Of a DNA stretch of 20,653 nt, positions 1 to 9,500 are shown piece by piece. The translations under genes and the position numbers were made by a program. Under the pieces are notes generated by a model. It saw nothing but the letters and a program-made list of their open reading frames with translations, was not told the DNA's origin and searched no databases. Within the stretch, counting starts at the first letter, position 1. Each line of letters opens with the position of its first letter. The stretch is from the NCBI GenBank assembly GCA_015179025.1, contig WHUX01000530.1:1-20653 (forward strand), written 5' to 3'. Source of the stretch: Terfezia claveryi (Eukaryota; Ascomycota; Pezizomycetes; Pezizales; Pezizaceae).

Positions 1-216
1 TTCGGACTATACCTACTAAGTGACTCCAGGAAACTGGGGCATTGTTGAGTACATACTTGAATAAGTCTTTATGTGATTTGGAAGTTTGGACTTCTAGTGT
101 GGAAGTCAGAGACGGTATGAGGCCATGAATTATATCCAGAACAACAGGGTTCTGACTTTTGAAATCTGTTATTAGATATCCATTGTAGTGTTCAAGGAAT
201 CTGAGAGAAGTCTATG

Positions 217-3112
217 CTTGTTATACAATATCTGCCAGTAAAGAATGAAGTTGGAAAGATTATTACAACAATACCTTTGAATGATCTGTAGCGGCTTCAA
301 TTCAATCCAATAGCACCTTTTCATAATGCGTACGAATACAAGCTTGCGAGATTCTTCCATGAGAGCAAAACCTCATTAACAAATATTGATCATTTTTTCA
401 AGCAAAATCTGCTACCACCAGGGCTTTCAGAGGATGATGGAGTATATTTTTACTCTAGATATACATGGAGAAATAAAATACATGAGATGATTAATCAACT
501 TGGCTGGCAGCAGGAATAGTCAACTTTTACCTCCAAAAGGGCTCTGCATTCTATTATAGGGACCTTGAGGATACTATGCAATATCTACTTCAGCAATGTG
601 CCTATGACAAACACCTAGTTTTCACGCCGATTCATGAATTCAATGAAGAAGGTAACTGGGTATATACGGAAATGAATACTAGTAATTAGTAGTGGAGGAC
701 ACAAGTATAGAACCTATCCAGCAAATACCAGTACAGATGCTGATAAGATGCTAGAAGACACTCCCAATTGGGACATCACTAGTACTAGTACTTTTTATGT
801 CTAATCAAACTTGCCTCATAAATTTCTCTAGGAACAAGAAATTATAGCCGTTGTTTATGACTATTGGCAACATTCACTCAGAAATTCAGAATCAACCAAC
901 AAGACAAGTATGGATCCGGTTTTATGACTATTGGCAACATTTACTCAGAAATTCAGAATCAACTAATAAGACAAGTGTGGATCCTGATGGGCCTTTTCCC
1001 AGTTAGCCCAAGTGGAACAATAAGATTCTAGGTTTCTCGACCAAAGAGTAGGAATGTGATGCACTAAGGGTACAACACCAGATTGTTTCATATATCTTGG
1101 CCCCCCTCATAAAAGTATTCAAAGTAAGTATATTACCCTGGATAGAGCCTTGAGGGTCTCTATTAACAATTTTCATAGAAGGTGGATCGGACATTTTCTG
1201 CAGAGATGGCAAGGTTAGGAAGTGCATACTAGTTCTCTCTCCCTGGCTTGCTGACCATATGGAAAATGTCAACATCTATGGTATTAAAACCAATCGTTGC
1301 CCTATGTATATCATAAGTTCATAGGAACATGGAATTCTCTGAAAGAAATCACAACCCATGCACAATCATATGGCCTATGAGAATCTCTATCGGGCAGGAA
1401 ATCTAGAAAGGTATGTAGCTAATGATCATGGATATGGTTAGGGTATAGTTAACATGTGGCTAGGTTAGATGATGCTGGAATAAAGACCTTTGAGAACGTG
1501 CTATAGGTTAGGCTCCAAGTCCTTGGTATCTAACCACCAGATATGGTCCATGGCGATATACTCACAATATTCTTCTTGGGATACTGAAGGATTTAATGGG
1601 CTAGATAGAGCAGTTTCTCAAGAAACATAAGTGCTTAGAGGTGTTCGACAGGATCTGGAAACAGATCCCACTATATTCCAGGGTATGACTACTACAGAAG
1701 AGATATCGGCAGATTAAAATGTGGAGTGGTACAGAATTGCGAGGAATTAATTATGTGATATTGGCTTGCTTCATAGCAGTGCTACATGATCCAATAACAG
1801 ACACCGAAATCTCTTAGTATGCACCAAAGCAGATAGCAAGCGAGCTATCTGTTGTGTGCAATATATTACTGATTGCTGCCTTTTGGCACAGTACTAGAGT
1901 CATACACTAGAGACGATAGGGTATATGGATCTATACCTTCAGAAATTCCATGATAACCTACCTGTCTTTACTGAGTTTTGGGCGACGAAAAAGGATCATG
2001 AGAAATGCAAAGGAGGCTTCAAGGGAGCTTGCAGCTGATCAGCTTTCGGCACATCAAGCAAAACTAGATTAATATTTCGAGCTTAGCACTATAAAAAGAA
2101 TAAAAATAGTGATAGAAGAAAGGCAGAAGAGACAACAGGTTATTCAGGATATCCTATGTAAGGCCAATTTCAATTTTCTAAAGTTGCATCTGCTATCCCA
2201 CTATACCACGCAAATCAAAGATTTTGGGACTCTTCCCCAGTACTCTACCGAGGTTACAGAAGCTCTTCATAAGCTTCTGAAAGATGCTTATTGAAGATCT
2301 AACCATATAAATGCAGCTGAGCAAATACTGGATACCATCATAGTTAAATATGCATTGTAAAAGAGGGAATTGAACATGGAGGAATGGAGCAAAGAGTATA
2401 GGTTCAGTAGGGCAATTCTTGATGTTATTCGGAGACAACATGTGGAGGACCTTGAGGAGACAACAATATGGGCAAGGAAACCATAGAGTCTAATCTTACA
2501 AGGTAAACAGGCTTCGGATGGTCCAGAAGGTACTCTTATGCAAACACTTATGGTAAGGCTGGGTATTAGGCAACTTCCGGAGTAGTTTTTCCAATACCTA
2601 AGGCTGAATACACTAGAACTGGTGAATCTGGAAAGGGTTGTACATTTTCCGATGCACTATTATGTAGAGCTCTCAGGCAAGGTACTAGAATTCCAGGGTG
2701 AGGGTGAGCAGACACACAATGTCCAGTGGACTGCACAAAAAGCATTTTGCAAGCAAGGTCAGCCTAGGGCTGATTGGGTATAGGTGCAAAGAAAGAGGCA
2801 GTCAGAATATTCAAGGGGTGACCTAGATGGAAAAATTGTTGGGAAACTGGAAGGGCTCTTCAGCATGCGGGATAATATTAACAGAGTCATGAAGTGGCTC
2901 TTGTATCAATACTTAAGTATGAGGTCAAGCAGGCTAGGTAGGATGAAGTAATAGTTCGGATAAAAGGGCGGGAGGATGGGAAAGGAATAAATATATTGCG
3001 CATTACGGACATCGAAGAAATGGCACATGTGATTGGGTTAAAGGAAGGAAATATGTAGCTAGTAAACAATTAGATTGATTTCCATATATAGAATGAGCTA
3101 TATAGTGAATGA
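217..3112 (+). pseudogene. Plavaka-type DDE transposase, decayed
   Basis: This is a relic of a Plavaka-family (CACTA-related, fungal) transposase, which would have cut and pasted its own DNA element in the nucleus. Segments in several forward frames follow the family order. An N-terminal NP-x-APF-type motif lies at 301-360. A stretch ending EMNTSN then two stops and WRT is at 549-707. A TIGNI motif is at about 856-950, and an LSPWLADHME-like stretch at about 1230-1262. HNILLGILKDLMG then stop then IEQFLKKH is at 1563-1640. NFNFLKLHLLSHYTTQI and an STEVTEALHK stretch are at 2166-2270. C-terminal DWV-stop-VQ is at 2771-2789, and LVNN-stop-IDFHI-stop-NELY at 3059-3103. Stops and frameshifts prevent any full product. 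Several stops fall where the family usually has Trp or Arg (690, 1602, 2292, 2781, 3056, 3089). Family assignment is from recalled motif patterns and is fairly sure. Ends and terminal inverted repeats were not found. Confidence 0.82.
854..987 (+). repeat. 67-bp tandem duplication inside the transposase relic
   Basis: A 67-bp segment starting TTTATGACTATTGGCAACAT at 854 is repeated directly at 921 with a handful of transitions between copies. It duplicates the TIGNI region of the Plavaka coding sequence. Since 67 is not a multiple of three, it also shifts the reading frame. Confidence 0.9.
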
Positions 3113-3339
3113 GATGGTGCTTGTAAGTAGATTGACAAGCTTTTGATACCTTGAGTTATGGCAAGCTGAAGTGAGAAGTGTAGAGGTCTATTGGGCTTTT
3201 CTGGTGTGGAAGTCATGCAGTATTGTATAGAGGTTATGAGGGGATGTGTAGTGCTTGGAACCAAGCAAGAAGTGGGAAATATGGGGGTGTGTGGAAAAGC
3301 CAGAATAAAGGTGATCGTACAAAGTCAAAGAGGTATGGA
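3113..3339. other. Non-coding stretch after the transposase
   Basis: I see no recognisable gene here. It is a short G-rich stretch leading into the 111-bp minisatellite, and it may hold the decayed 3' end of the Plavaka element. No terminal inverted repeat could be paired with the left side of the window. Confidence 0.4.
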
Positions 3340-3950
3340 CAGGGTCCCCTCGAAGGTAAGAGGTCGGAGTACGTTCAAGGTGCTCTGGGAGGGGAGGTAC
3401 CTACAGGCTACAGTGGGAGCCAAGATGTCAATAAGTTTCATACAGGGTGCATAAGAGGCAAGAGGTCGGAAGTACCATTCAGGATGCCCTGGAGGCAACA
3501 AAAGGAGGACATACAGGGTGCTCTAGGAGGCACTAGTTCAAATAGGTACCTGCAGGGTATTATAAGAGGCAAGAGGTCGGAAGTACTATTTAGTGTGCTC
3601 TGGAAGGCAACCAAAGGAGGACGTACAGGGTGCTCTAGAAGGCACCAGTTCGAAGAGGTACTTGCAAGGTGCCATGGGAGGTAAGAGGTCAGAAGGTACA
3701 TACAAGATACCTTGGGAGGCAACAAAAGGAGAACATACAGGGTGCCTTGAGAGGTACTAGTTCGAAGAGGTACTTGCAGGGTGACGTGGGAGGCAAGAGG
3801 TTGGAAGGTATGTATAGGATACCCTAAGAGGCAATAAGAGGAGGATGTGCAGGTGCCCTGGAAGGCACCAGGTCAAAGAGGTATATAGAGGGTGTCTAGG
3901 GAGGTACAAGGTCAGAAGGGTACCTATAGGGCACCCTGGCAGGCAATATA
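3340..3950 (+). repeat. Minisatellite with ~111-bp period, about 5-6 copies
   Basis: The anchor AGAGGTC(G/A)GA recurs at 3359, 3461, 3572, 3684, 3796 and, degenerate, 3907. Spacings are 102, 111, 112, 112 and 111. Each unit also holds a weaker half-unit built on CAGGGTGC...GGAGGCA and GAAGAGGTAC. Because 111 is 37 codons, long open frames appear on both strands (3223-3684 plus, 3438-3725 minus). These look like a by-product of the period rather than genes: the strands shadow each other and the frames break when the period slips to 112. Confidence 0.88.
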
Positions 3951-4330
3951 GGCAATGAAATAAGGAAGGGCATTAGGAGGTCTCTGCAAGGCATCAGGAT
4001 GCTATATTTTTCTTCCTGATGGCCTAAGGAAAGACATTGAGAAAAAAGGGGTTATTGTAAAATAGTCTGAGGAAAGACATTTTTAGATAAAAGAGGTTTA
4101 ATACCATAGGTTACAAATGTTATTAGTTTTCTTGCTCATAGATGATGATGGGTAAAACAACAGAAATATTTCTACCCACAGCAAGGTGTTTGTGCTAGTC
4201 AGCCGGTCAAAAGCCTGCTGCTAACCTGAGTAGGAACTGGTAGGCCGAAGCCATTCCAGAGGTGGTTAGGCAACCTGACTGTCCGGTATGGTGCCTTTGA
4301 CTGTCTGTCACTAGTGTGTTGGTAAGTATT
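3951..4330. other. Intergenic, short 45-bp duplication
   Basis: There is no gene-like frame. CTAAGGAAAGACAT at about 4023 and CTGAGGAAAGACAT at about 4068 mark two imperfect direct copies about 45 bp apart, both followed by an A/G-rich stretch. The rest shows nothing I recognise. Confidence 0.45.
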
Positions 4331-5400
4331 TTCAACCAACTAAGGATTTTCTTAGTCTTTTACACAACCCTCCTTTAATGGTACCAACCTAGTCTTGTGC
4401 TAACCAAGTCATTGGACCTAGTTTGGTTGGCACGGTTGGACCTAGTCTATGGTACCAACCAGACTCAGAATATCCTCAGGTTGAGACTAAGAATATCTTA
4501 GTCTAGTTGAAAATCCTTGTAGTCATACCAACCAGACTAGGTAGTCCGTACTTGCTTGCCTCAATTCTCCTATGACTAGGAGGACTGCTATTCCCCAACT
4601 AGACCAGTCTTTTACCTTCTTATGTTCACTTTATCATAGTTACCTACGAGCGGCTATGCCAACCAGACTTTGCTTCATGATAGGAAGTTAATATCAAGTA
4701 CCAATCTCAGGTAGCTAGGAGTATACACTAGACTTTATCAAGCAATTGCCCATAATGTCTATTTCCCAAACAGCCTTTTTTATGTGCCAACTAGACTACT
4801 CTTTTATGTTACATTATAGTCTTTATTAGTCTAGTTGGCACGAGCCTCTCATAGAGAAGTCTTTGGTTGGTTTGTCTAGTTGGTATAACCTCTAGTCAAA
4901 TGTAGTCTATTAGGAATAGTCAACTATATAATAAAACAAACTAGCCATTAGGGGGACCTCTCAAGGTCCAATCATAGTAGTCTGTTGTGCCAACCAGATT
5001 ACAAGCTTAACCAGATAAGTAATAGCTATTAGCATCCATTCCCCAACTAGACTTTGCTTTATGATAGGAAGCCAACATCAAGTACCAATCTCAGGTAGCC
5101 AGAGGTAATGCTAGACTATATCAAGCAATTGCCTATAATAAGTATTTCCCAAACAGCTTTTTTTACATTCATTATAGTCTTTGTTTGTCTGGTTGGTACA
5201 ACCTCTTGTCAAATATAGTCTATTTGGAATAGTCAACTGCATAATGAAACAAACTAGCCATTAGGGTAGTCTGGTTGGTACCTAGGAGGTGACCTCTCAA
5301 GGTCCAATCATAGTAGTCTATTGTTCCAACCAGATTACAGCTTAGACCAGATCAAGTAATAGCCATTTGCATCCATTCCCCAACCAGACTAGTCCTGAAC
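4331..5400. repeat. Dispersed ACCAACCAGACT-type motif block with a long direct duplication
   Basis: A motif close to ACCAACCAGACT occurs many times in both orientations. Plus-strand copies lie near 4454, 4527, 4657, 4790, 4989, 5326 and 5383. Reverse-complement copies (AGTCTGGTTGGT type) lie near 4828, 4880, 5188 and 5268. A longer direct repeat overlies this: the sequence from GACTTTGCTT at 4666 to about 5040 reappears from 5050 to about 5390, an offset of about 384 at the left and 340 at the right because of indels. No open frame of note exists. The block could be the decayed inside of a non-autonomous DNA element or a local satellite. Confidence 0.8.
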
Positions 5401-5768
5401 ATTTTTATATTTGCTTTATTACATTCTTCTTTACATAATCAAACTTTGGCCATAATACCATACAAAGAAATAGCTGTTTGCTATGTCCACAAGTTGTAAA
5501 CAAAATGGTGGCCATGGTCAGGTCAGTATGCTATTTATTACGATATCATCTTCGACATTCATAGTCCTTCAATATCAACCATATTTGATATAGTGACAGA
5601 AGCCTTGCCTAAACTACTTTCATAGTAATACTAAGAACTCTGGGAAACGGCAAACTCAAACCCATTCACTCTCTATTATTGTAAGTAGACTGAGAGGGGG
5701 CCATGTTCATGTCCACTAATGATCTACTAGTCTAGATAGCCATTGATTAGCAATATTAAGGATATAAA
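5401..5768. other. Intergenic; possible upstream region of the charged-protein relic
   Basis: There is no supported gene. It is AT-rich and ends with GATATAAAATG, where the ATG at 5769 is the likely original start of the following relic. A TATA-like string this close to the ATG is probably chance. Confidence 0.35.
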
Positions 5769-6390
5769 ATGCCTACAAAAAGGAAACAACCAGCAGACAC
5801 CAATGAAGAGTCAGAAGATGACTATATATAACACAGTCCAATTATGGATATGCAAAAGTAGTTGGATTTTTTAGGGAAGGGATTCCAGAAAACCTGTATG
5901 GGCTCTGGAGGCGAATATTATATACATAATGAAATAAAGCAGTATCTACGGACCCAAAGAGCTGGAATGGATATATAGATAACATTTCTAAGCATGCCAT
6001 AGCTCTCCCGACGATGGCTCCTATGGGACAACTCAAATACCTCAATGATAAGTCCATTAGCTACACTGTCAATATCTTGGCTCAAGATTGCTAAGAAAGT
6101 GCATAGCAGGCTGTCATCAGAGATAAGGCAGTGAAATCTGTACGAGAGGCACATGCAGCAGAATATCGGAGGATCCGAGCCCTCCAATTCTCGAAATGCA
6201 ACTGCCACCCCTTCCTACAGCCCCGCAAGAGACTAACATAGTGATGTTGGATACTTCGACTAGGAAGCCTCAACCTAAGAGAGGTAGAACCAAGAGTCTG
6301 CTAAAGTCTACAATGAAAAGGTATGAAAGGGGAAGAAAGATAACTAGGATGATGACGAGAAGAGCAATCGGAAAGAGGAACGAGAGAATT

Positions 6391-6770
6391 GAGGGGGTCT
6401 AGCATAGCGTGGGGGCGGGGAAGGTATGGGATCCATGAAAAGGAAGTTGCAAGAAGCCACTCAGGGTCCACCACCAAAAGGTGTGAAAAAAAAGGACGAT
6501 AAGGATGAGGTCGAGGAAGAAGAATCAGAGGAAGAGCAACCGAGATAGACATTGAGGGGTCTATAGCATGGGGGCAGGTAAGTATGGGATCCATAAAATG
6601 AAGATAAGAAGCCACTCGGGTCCACCACCGAAGGGTATGAAAGGGAAGAAGGATGATAAGGAGGGTCGGGGAAGGAGAATCAGAGGAAGAGAACCGAGAC
6701 AGACATTGAGGGGTCTAAGCGTAGAATGGGGGCGGGTAAGGGTAGTATGGGATGTGAAAATGAAGATGAC
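6391..6770 (+). repeat. ~154-bp tandem repeat, just over 2 copies
   Basis: GGGTCCACCACC recurs at 6464 and 6618 (154 bp apart). GAGGGGTCTA-type strings followed by GGGGGC recur near 6393, 6553 and 6707. The unit encodes a proline patch then a Lys/Asp/Glu run, so it is an internal repeat of the charged-protein relic. Confidence 0.8.
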
Positions 6771-6828
6771 TCAAGGATGGAAACATTGAAGAAGAAGAGT
6801 ATTGCAAGAAGCAGCAGGTTGAAGAGGA

Positions 6829-7130
6829 CGATGAGGAAGAGGAGGCTCCAAAGAGATCAAAAAAAGTGGGAAGGGGAATGTAGGGGCAGGTAAGGGGCTT
6901 GTGAGAACTCAAAGGGACATAAACATCCAAGACATTGTAAACCTTGAAGACAATGATGATGAGGCTCCAAACACATCAAGACTAAAAGTGGGAAGGGGAA
7001 AGTGGGGGAAGGTAAGGGGATTGTGAAACCTCAAGGTAGACAAAAATCTACTAGAAGATTGAGAACTTTAATGAGAGTGATGATGATGAAGAGGAGGCTC
7101 CAACGTTATCAAGACCAAAAGCGGGAAATA
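6829..7130 (+). repeat. ~120-130-bp tandem repeat, 3 decayed copies
   Basis: GAGGCTCCAA preceded by GATGA/GAAGAG runs occurs at 6842, 6961 and 7094 (spacings 119 and 133). Each is followed by a GTGGGAAGGGGAA-like purine stretch. It is a second internal repeat family of the charged-protein relic. Confidence 0.7.
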
Positions 7131-7227
7131 GTATAGTGGGTGGCAAAAGGACAGCTAAGGGACCACAAGATAAAGAAAATAATCAAAATGACTGGTCAAG
7201 ATTAAGCAGGCTAGTAGGCTGGAGGAG

Positions 7228-7375
7228 AAGGATAACGAGGAGGAGGGCGAGGCAGAGGGTGAGGAGGAGGAGGAGGAGGCGAGGAGGAGGAGGAGGGCAA
7301 GGAGGAGGAGAGGAGGGAGGAGGAGGAGGAGGCAAGGAGGAGGAGGAGAAAGGGGACGAGGGGAGGAGGTGGGCG
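7228..7375 (+). repeat. GGA/GAG low-complexity purine tract
   Basis: This is a run of GAGGAGGAG-type triplets with almost no pyrimidines on this strand. It gives long false frames: Arg/Gly-rich on plus, Pro/Ser/Leu-rich on minus (7183-7626). It is probably the acidic tail of the charged-protein relic, expanded and slipped. Confidence 0.85.
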
Positions 7376-7430
7376 CTGGTGAGCGGTTGTAGTGGTAGTA
7401 GTGATGATAGGGATGAAGCAGAATGAAATC

Positions 7431-8013
7431 GGAAGGGTGTAAAAGGAACTGTTAGGGGCGGTGGAGGGAAGGGACTAATGACTAAAGGAGACTGGTGAAA
7501 GGCAAGGGACAAAAAGGGTATAGTTAGAGCTGCTTCTAGTGAGAGTGGATAAATGAGGGTTTTTTGTTCAATTTTTGTTTGGATTTTCATATAGTTACAT
7601 ACTGAGATTTTCAATCGTTTTGACAAGCAAGATTGTAGGTATCATTGATTGGACGTCATATAATGCATACATGTATAATCTGTCTTTTTTTATTTTTTTA
7701 GAGAAGGTTGGGGGAATATGAGACATCAGGGTGGTCGGGGATTTTTATAGGTCAAGGAAGAATTGTGAGTCATGGTGATTTCAGAAGGTCCTTTTTGGAC
7801 GCTTGGAGATTTTTATGAGGATGAGCATATGGTAGGTATCATGAATTATATGCCATATTTCATAATAGTTTTTTTTTTTTTTTTTTTGGTATACCAGTGA
7901 GAAAAGCTATGGGCGGATTATTAGAATCCAAGCTGTGTTGATAATGAGAAATATTGTTAGTATACATCAGCAGATTTAAGATGACCATAATATCTACTAA
8001 GGTGGTAGGTAGC
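7431..8013. other. Non-coding flank left of the retrotransposon
   Basis: There is no gene-like frame. The stretch is T-rich and includes a run of 19 T at 7869-7887. Together with 19404 onward it forms the locus as it was before the Ty3/gypsy insertion. Confidence 0.5.
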
Positions 8014-8018
8014 TTCTT
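8014..8018. repeat. Target-site duplication, left copy (TTCTT)
   Basis: TTCTT directly precedes the 5' LTR. The identical TTCTT follows the 3' LTR at 19399-19403. A 5-bp duplication is typical of Ty3/gypsy integrases. Confidence 0.93.
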
Positions 8019-8220
8019 TGTAATAGAGAATGTTGTTTCATTGCTTATATAATTGATTATATACTTTTGTATTTCCTATATTACTTTATGTTATGTAACT
8101 AAGCCTCTCGGTTGAAGGACTAGCCTTCAACTACCTTCTATTGCTTTATAAGCATCCATAGCATGCGGAATTTGCCATGGGAAGTTCCATGGCACTTGCC
8201 ATATGAAGACACCCTCATTA

Positions 8221-8316
8221 TGGCCGCATGACTATCGTTTAAGGCGTGTGACTCATTACTATGGCCACATGACCATTATTTAAGGTGTGTGACTTATTAC
8301 TATAGCTACATGACCC
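8221..8316 (+). repeat. 41-bp tandem repeat in LTR U3, about 2.3 copies
   Basis: TGGCCGCATGAC at 8221, TGGCCACATGACC at 8262 and a degenerate TAGCTACATGACC at 8303 are spaced exactly 41 bp. Each of the first two is followed by TTTAAGG(C/T)GTGTGAC. The same array with the same spacing is at 18932, 18973 and 19014 in the 3' LTR. Its position upstream of the TATA box fits an enhancer-like role, which is inference. Confidence 0.85.
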
Positions 8317-8393
8317 CTTTTGTACAGCGCACCACCTTCTGGTGTGCCACCCTTTATTATATATATTTCCTTAGTCATCAGATCTCAGAGCAG

Positions 8394-8401
8394 TATAAAT
8401 A
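8394..8401 (+). promoter_or_regulatory. LTR TATA box
   Basis: TATAAATA lies 375 bp into the LTR. The same octamer lies at the same offset in the 3' LTR (19104-19111). It would position transcription of the element near the following 20-40 bases, which marks the U3/R boundary. Conserved offset and sequence support it; the actual start site is not visible. Confidence 0.65.
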
Positions 8402-8683
8402 GGCCACTGGATTCCTTCTGGAATCCACAGAGAACAAGCAAGCATACAGAACAAGCAAGCCTATATTCCGATCAGATCAAGATCATATAGCTTAGATATT
8501 ACAAATCATATAAGATAGATTACACCAGTTAATTACTGTTCCCTCTAGGAACGTCCCACATAGTAATCTCCCTACCTTTCTGTGGTCTTACCTCAGTAGA
8601 ACCGAAATACACAAACATTCATGCCTATGGATATAGATTGTATAAATGGTACGAATGAATACTGTCTAGTACCATTCATTACA

Positions 8684-9500
8684 TTTTTTTAACTTACTTA
8701 CCTAATCTTTACTCTTAAATCCAAGGCCTGATCAACCTTCGGATACTTTATTACACTCACGCAAGTGTATACAATTCGACACAAGTGCACATATAAAATC
8801 GATATCGTTATTCAACTAGCTAGCCAACAAAATCCAACAACGAGACATCAGACTCTCAACTGCAGTACATCAACAAAAGACTTAGAAGCAAGCTAAGCAG
8901 AGCTCTAACGGGCAGTGGTATCCCACATTAAACAATCCCACCCTCGTTCACAACACTTTTCCCAATAAGATCGACAACTCATCTTGCACTCCTGGCAACC
9001 GCCATTACATCTGTACCTGTAAATCCAGTACACCATTGAAAAACCGGCCCCCAGGTCCCAGGAATAATTGGTCTAAACAACCAAGGTCACAATCCAAGGC
9101 TCAAATCTCGCTGCCTCCACTGCAGCCATTTCCTCCAGAAAAGAATTACCTCCATCAGAACCTTCCTTAGGCCCAGACATCTCTACCAATACCTCTGCCC
9201 CCAAACGTCTACCTCAACACACCAATCAGAAAACGTGACACTCTTGCCAGAAGAACTAGAACTAGATTCTAGACCAGTAGAAAGAAAAACCAGGACCATA
9301 AGAAACATCAGGATCCTGACATCCAGCCTCACCAGCCTGTGAGCCACCGAGCCAACAGAACCGTCAGTCGAACGGAGATCATAAGGATCATCAGCCACCA
9401 CACCATCAGCACAGAAAGGTGCCAAAGAAGAAAAGTAACTCGACGATGTATCGCATAACCAGCTGCATTTGGTTGCGGACAGACAACGAAATCAGACATA
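8684..9500 (+). other. Leader between 5' LTR and gag; primer site unclear
   Basis: No TGG-initiated primer binding site follows the LTR; the first bases are a T-run then AACTTACTTACC. A string TGGTATCCCAC at 8916-8926 shares its first seven bases with methionine-initiator-type primer sites but lies 230 bp inside, so it is only a weak candidate. From about 9000 to 9500 one forward frame is rich in Pro, Gln, Arg and His with few stops. It might be an upstream part of gag, but I cannot support a gene. Reverse-strand frames at 9183-9682 are shadows. Confidence 0.45.

Larger units (their letters stand above)
5769..7427 (+). pseudogene. Broken gene for a Lys/Glu-rich repeat protein, function unknown
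   Basis: I do not recognise this gene. ATG at 5769 opens a basic/acidic peptide (MPTKRKQPADT, then EESEDD) that stops at 5829. A coherent segment continues at 5933-6241 in another frame, with WNGYIDNISKHAIALP and later VREAHAAEYRRIRALQ. It carries two stops (TAA at 6092, TAG at 6104) that would be Gln after a single C-to-T change. From 6245 to 7430 it becomes lysine- and glutamate-rich tandem repeats (KKDDKDEVEEEESEEE-like) and ends in GGA/GAG-rich tracts that read as poly-acidic or Arg/Gly depending on frame. Frames shift repeatedly. The composition suggests a nuclear charged protein, but that is only inference. It may continue beyond the retrotransposon insertion. Confidence 0.5.
8019..8683 (+). 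repeat. 5' long terminal repeat
   Basis: This 665-bp sequence begins TGTAATAGAGAA and ends CATTCATTACA. It matches 18729-19398 along its whole length with scattered substitutions and small indels. It contains a TATA box at 8394-8401 and a 41-bp tandem repeat in the U3 part. Similarity to the other LTR stops just after ACATT, which sets the right edge. Confidence 0.95.

Noticed and set aside
1003..1275. Minus-strand 90-codon frame
   Set aside because: The plus strand here reads as a recognisable Plavaka segment (LADHME region), so this is its shadow.
3223..3725. Glycine/arginine-rich frames that could pass for a repeat protein
   Set aside because: A tandem period of 111 bp keeps frames open by chance on both strands; there is no supporting start context or homology.
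3340..3950. CRISPR array
   Set aside because: Repeats are long, contiguous and degenerate, with no unique spacers and no cas genes, in a eukaryotic context. The same holds for the 12-, 28- and 70-bp arrays.
7183..7626. 147-codon minus-strand frame rich in Pro, Ser and Leu
   Set aside because: It is the reverse of a GGA/GAG purine tract and has no domain or homopolymer-free core. The plus strand carries the coding-like repeats.
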